Assembly: GCA_964486335.1 (NCBI GenBank)
Contig: CAZAMB010000006.1
Coordinates: 62,001-126,000, forward strand
Length of the DNA: 64,000 nucleotides
Source of the DNA: CAZAMB01 sp964486335
GTDB taxonomy: Bacteria; Planctomycetota; Phycisphaerae; UBA1845
Reading direction: 5' to 3'
Each line of letters opens with the position of its first letter. Within the stretch, counting starts at the first letter, position 1. Below, one piece after another: positions 61,906 to 64,000 of the stretch. The notes under the pieces were generated by a model that was given only the letters and a program-made list of their open reading frames with translations, had not been told where the DNA came from and made no database searches. The translations under genes and the position numbers were made by a program.

Positions 61906-62218
61906 CGCGGGTCGACGAAGTGGCTCAATTCGAATTGAACGATCGGGCAGCGGCGGATTGGTCAATCCATGAATCGCCTTGCGATGGCGAGCACCGGATC
62001 GATGTCCACCTTTACTTGCTGGACCGATTCACTGTTCATGAATAACGCACGTCGGTCGTCGCTCACGCAAAAAAGCAGATCAGAGCGCCAATCAGTCGCC
62101 GGGCCGGGGCGAGTCAAACAACTTCCCTGCGGGGTCCATTCACCGAACAGGCAGGCGCTGCCGCCGACATTTACCTCGACCTACCGAAAAGTTTGTGTCA
62201 GCGCCGCGAAAGGCACAG
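61906..62218. other. Intergenic region before tRNA-Ala
   Basis: Just over 310 bp with no credible gene; short frames here lack ribosome sites and family features. No repeats seen. Its downstream edge runs into the tRNA promoter. Confidence 0.4.
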
Positions 62219-62247
62219 TTGCAGATGGCTCTGAGTTTCGCCATAAT
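62219..62247 (+). promoter_or_regulatory. Promoter of tRNA-Ala
   Basis: TTGCAG (62219-62224), a 17-base spacer, CATAAT (62242-62247). The expected start of transcription is a few bases before the mature 5' end at 62258. Confidence 0.7.
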
Positions 62248-62257
62248 GCGGTTGTTA

Positions 62258-62330
62258 GGGGCCATGGCGCAGTTGGGAGCGCGTCTGCATGGCATGCAGA
62301 AGGTCGCGAGTTCGAGTCTCGCTGGCTCCA
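62258..62330 (+). tRNA. tRNA-Ala (anticodon GGC)
   Basis: 73 nt with a complete cloverleaf. Acceptor GGGGCCA with TGGCTCC (one G-U), D stem GCGC/GCGC, anticodon stem TCTGC/GCAGA with loop ATGGCAT (anticodon GGC, reads GCC and GCU), T arm GCGAG-TTCGAGT-CTCGC, discriminator A. CCA is not encoded and must be added after transcription. Confidence 0.97.
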
Positions 62331-62476
62331 TTTATGTAAGTTCCTGTATCACCAAGACTTACGGCAAGCTTTTTCGCTTCCAAGGTCGCCGAACGAATAG
62401 TATTCGAGCTTGAACTCGTGCTCTGTTGCGAAGGTTCTCGCGCCGAACACTCGAAGCCAGTATTCGAGAAGCTCCG

Positions 62477-63781
62477 TTACCCCATGTGCTTCACAACCGC
62501 CGCACCGAATTCGGAGCACTTCAGCAGCTTCACCGGCTTGCCGTCCTCGCGCATGAGGCGCTCAAAGTCGTAGGTTACTTCGCGGGCACCAATCGCCCCG
62601 TCCACGCCCTTGATGATCAGATCGGCCGCTTCGCCCCAGCCCATGTACCGCAGCATCATTTCGCCGGAGAGAATCACGCTGCCGGGGTTCACCTTGTCCT
62701 GATTCGCGTACTTGGGCGCGGTCCCGTGCGTGGCCTCGAAGACGGCATGACCCGTTGCGTAATTGATGTTTCCACCCGGAGCGATGCCGATGCCGCCGAC
62801 CTGCGCGGCCAGCGCGTCCGAGAGATAGTCGCCGTTCAAATTGGTCGTGGCGAGCACGTCGAAATCCGTCGGGCGGGTGAGCACCTGCTGCAAGGTGATG
62901 TCCGCGATGGCATCCTTGATGAGCACCTTTCCACTGGCCAGCGCCGTTTCCTGCTCGGCGTTGGCGGCCTCCTCGCCATTGGCCTTCTTGGTCCGTTCCC
63001 ATTGCGACCACGTGTAAGTTTGTGCGGCGAACTTCTGCTCCGCCAGTTCATAACCCCAATCTCGAAACGCCCCTTCCGTGAATTTCTGGATGTTGCCCTT
63101 GTGGACGATGGTCACGCTCTTTCGCTTCTCGGCAATGGCATACTTGATCGCGGCCTCAATGAGTCGCTTGCTGCCTTCGCTGCTGACCGGCTTGATGCCG
63201 ATGCCGCTGGTCTGCGGGAATCGAATGGACTTCACGGCCATCGCGTCTTGCAAAAACGCAACCACCTTTTTGGCTTCCGGAGTTCCGGCGGCCCACTCGA
63301 TGCCCGCGTAGATGTCCTCGGTGTTCTCGCGGAAAATTACCATGTCCACGAGGTCCGGTCGTTTTACCGGCGACGGAACGCCCTTGAACCAGCGCACCGG
63401 ACGCAGGCAGACATACAGATCGAGCTTTTGCCGCAGCGCGACGTTGAGCGAGCGAATCCCTCCGCCGACGGGCGTCGTGAGTGGACCCTTGATGCCGACG
63501 AGAAACTGCCGAAAGGCCGTCACTGTGTCCTCGGGCAGCCAGGTGCCATACTTGTCGAAGGACTTCTGCCCGGCGTAGACCTCGAACCACTCGATCTTGC
63601 GTTTACCGCCGTAGGCCTTCTCAACAGCCGCATCAAGCACGCGAACCGAGGCCCGCCAGATGTCCGGCCCGGTGCCGTCACCCTCCACAAAGGGAACAAT
63701 GGGCCGATCCGGGATGGAAAGTCGACCGTTATTCATTGTAATCGGGGTTCCGCTCTTCGGCGGAGTCAGATTCTCAAACAT
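62477..63781 (-). CDS. icd: Isocitrate dehydrogenase, NADP-type
   Basis: 434 residues from the ATG at 63781; 11 extra in-frame codons upstream look non-coding. It has VPFVEGDGTGPDIW, the substrate-binding RSLNVALRQKLDLYVCLRPVR segment, RENTEDIYAGIEW, the catalytic Lys/Asp sites in IVHKGNIQKFTEG and TNLNGDYLSD, and the cofactor loop HGTAPKYA. It oxidises isocitrate to 2-oxoglutarate in the TCA cycle. Its 3' end converges on the tRNA-Ala gene. It stands alone at the right edge of the window; the 219 bp upstream hold no recognised gene. Confidence 0.95.
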   Translation of the reverse strand: MFENLTPPKSGTPITMNNGRLSIPDRPIVPFVEGDGTGPDIWRASVRVLDAAVEKAYGGKRKIEWFEVYAGQKSFDKYGTWLPEDTVTAFRQFLVGIKGPLTTPVGGGIRSLNVALRQKLDLYVCLRPVRWFKGVPSPVKRPDLVDMVIFRENTEDIYAGIEWAAGTPEAKKVVAFLQDAMAVKSIRFPQTSGIGIKPVSSEGSKRLIEAAIKYAIAEKRKSVTIVHKGNIQKFTEGAFRDWGYELAEQKFAAQTYTWSQWERTKKANGEEAANAEQETALASGKVLIKDAIADITLQQVLTRPTDFDVLATTNLNGDYLSDALAAQVGGIGIAPGGNINYATGHAVFEATHGTAPKYANQDKVNPGSVILSGEMMLRYMGWGEAADLIIKGVDGAIGAREVTYDFERLMREDGKPVKLLKCSEFGAAVVKHMG

Positions 63782-64000
63782 GGTTTTCTCACTTCCTGGC
63801 TGGATCGGCCGCAAAGTCTCAAAGTTTTATCTTAGTTTACCTATCCACATCGTCAACGAACGTCGGGCTGCGGTTCTGATTGATGCGAGCCGCACGTCAG
63901 CAAGCCGTCCTTCCAGTCGCGTGGCGAAAAAGCCCGCGCTCAGACGATTTCGGTTCGATTTCACCGCGTGATCCGGGTTCCCACGCGGCCCGCGACCGCG

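Noticed and set aside
62426..63835. Plus-strand frame opposite icd
   Set aside because: Antisense shadow; icd motifs are on the minus strand.
1..64000. CRISPR arrays, prophage genes, restriction or toxin-antitoxin systems
   Set aside because: No regularly spaced repeats and no phage structural, integrase or nuclease-methylase pairs were seen.

Overview
The window is G+C-rich bacterial chromosome, densely coding on both strands, most likely from a member of the Planctomycetota. This assignment is an inference. It rests on the subtilase with repeated cysteine-rich 'DDGxxCNGxxxC' modules, the IPTL/PEP-CTERM-like anchored protein, the PMT/TMTC-type membrane protein, the REP-associated tyrosine transposase with GTGCCACTGCTC palindromes, and the form of the Tad and group 3b hydrogenase loci. 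No rRNA is present, and the only RNA gene I can prove is one tRNA-Ala.

Layout. 1-5.2 kb: a cut-off PMT/TMTC-like membrane protein, a family 2 glycosyltransferase, a REP/RAYT element, a small MITE-like repeat, and a two-gene operon (squalene-cyclase-like repeat protein plus DUF362 protein). 5.5-15.6 kb: a Tad (Flp) pilus locus with two Flp pilins, prepilin peptidase, TadE, CpaB, secretin, a strong terminator, then TadZ, TadA, TadB and TadC. 15.9-27.1 kb: thirteen tightly packed minus-strand genes (hypF*, hypC, hypD, hypE, response regulator, histidine kinase, hydB, hydG, hydD, hydA, maturation protease, hypA, hypB). They make and mature a cytosolic NAD(P)-coupled group 3b [NiFe] hydrogenase. 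The HypF carries only the Kae1-like carbamoyltransferase domain. 27.7-29.3 kb: a divergent OFA-family (oxalate/formate type) transporter.

29.4-46.7 kb is mostly housekeeping: xseA, DUF502, HupE/UreJ-like, an NrnA-type DHH phosphatase, sat, a DUF2339 membrane protein, infC (probable AUC start), thrS with a long structured leader, an acyl-CoA carboxylase beta subunit, a methyltransferase and an HDOD protein. 46.9-52.9 kb: a large secreted subtilase with its own promoter and terminator, a sugar epimerase, two GT2 enzymes and a PilZ protein. 52.9-64 kb: a CopA-type copper ATPase, a VOC protein, a GT39-like membrane protein with a REP palindrome inside its frame, two aminotransferases, a Kazal-repeat lipoprotein, a NYN protein, tRNA-Ala(GGC) and NADP-type isocitrate dehydrogenase.

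Most worth following up: the thrS leader, which folds into nested helices of about 35 bp ending in a U-tract and contains a Thr-rich mini-ORF; the truncated HypF inside an otherwise complete hydrogenase operon that also carries a two-component pair; the REP palindrome family shared between the RAYT element and a coding sequence 54 kb away; and the AUC start of infC. I saw no CRISPR array, prophage or restriction system. Nothing in the window amounts to a clearly new defence or mobile system.
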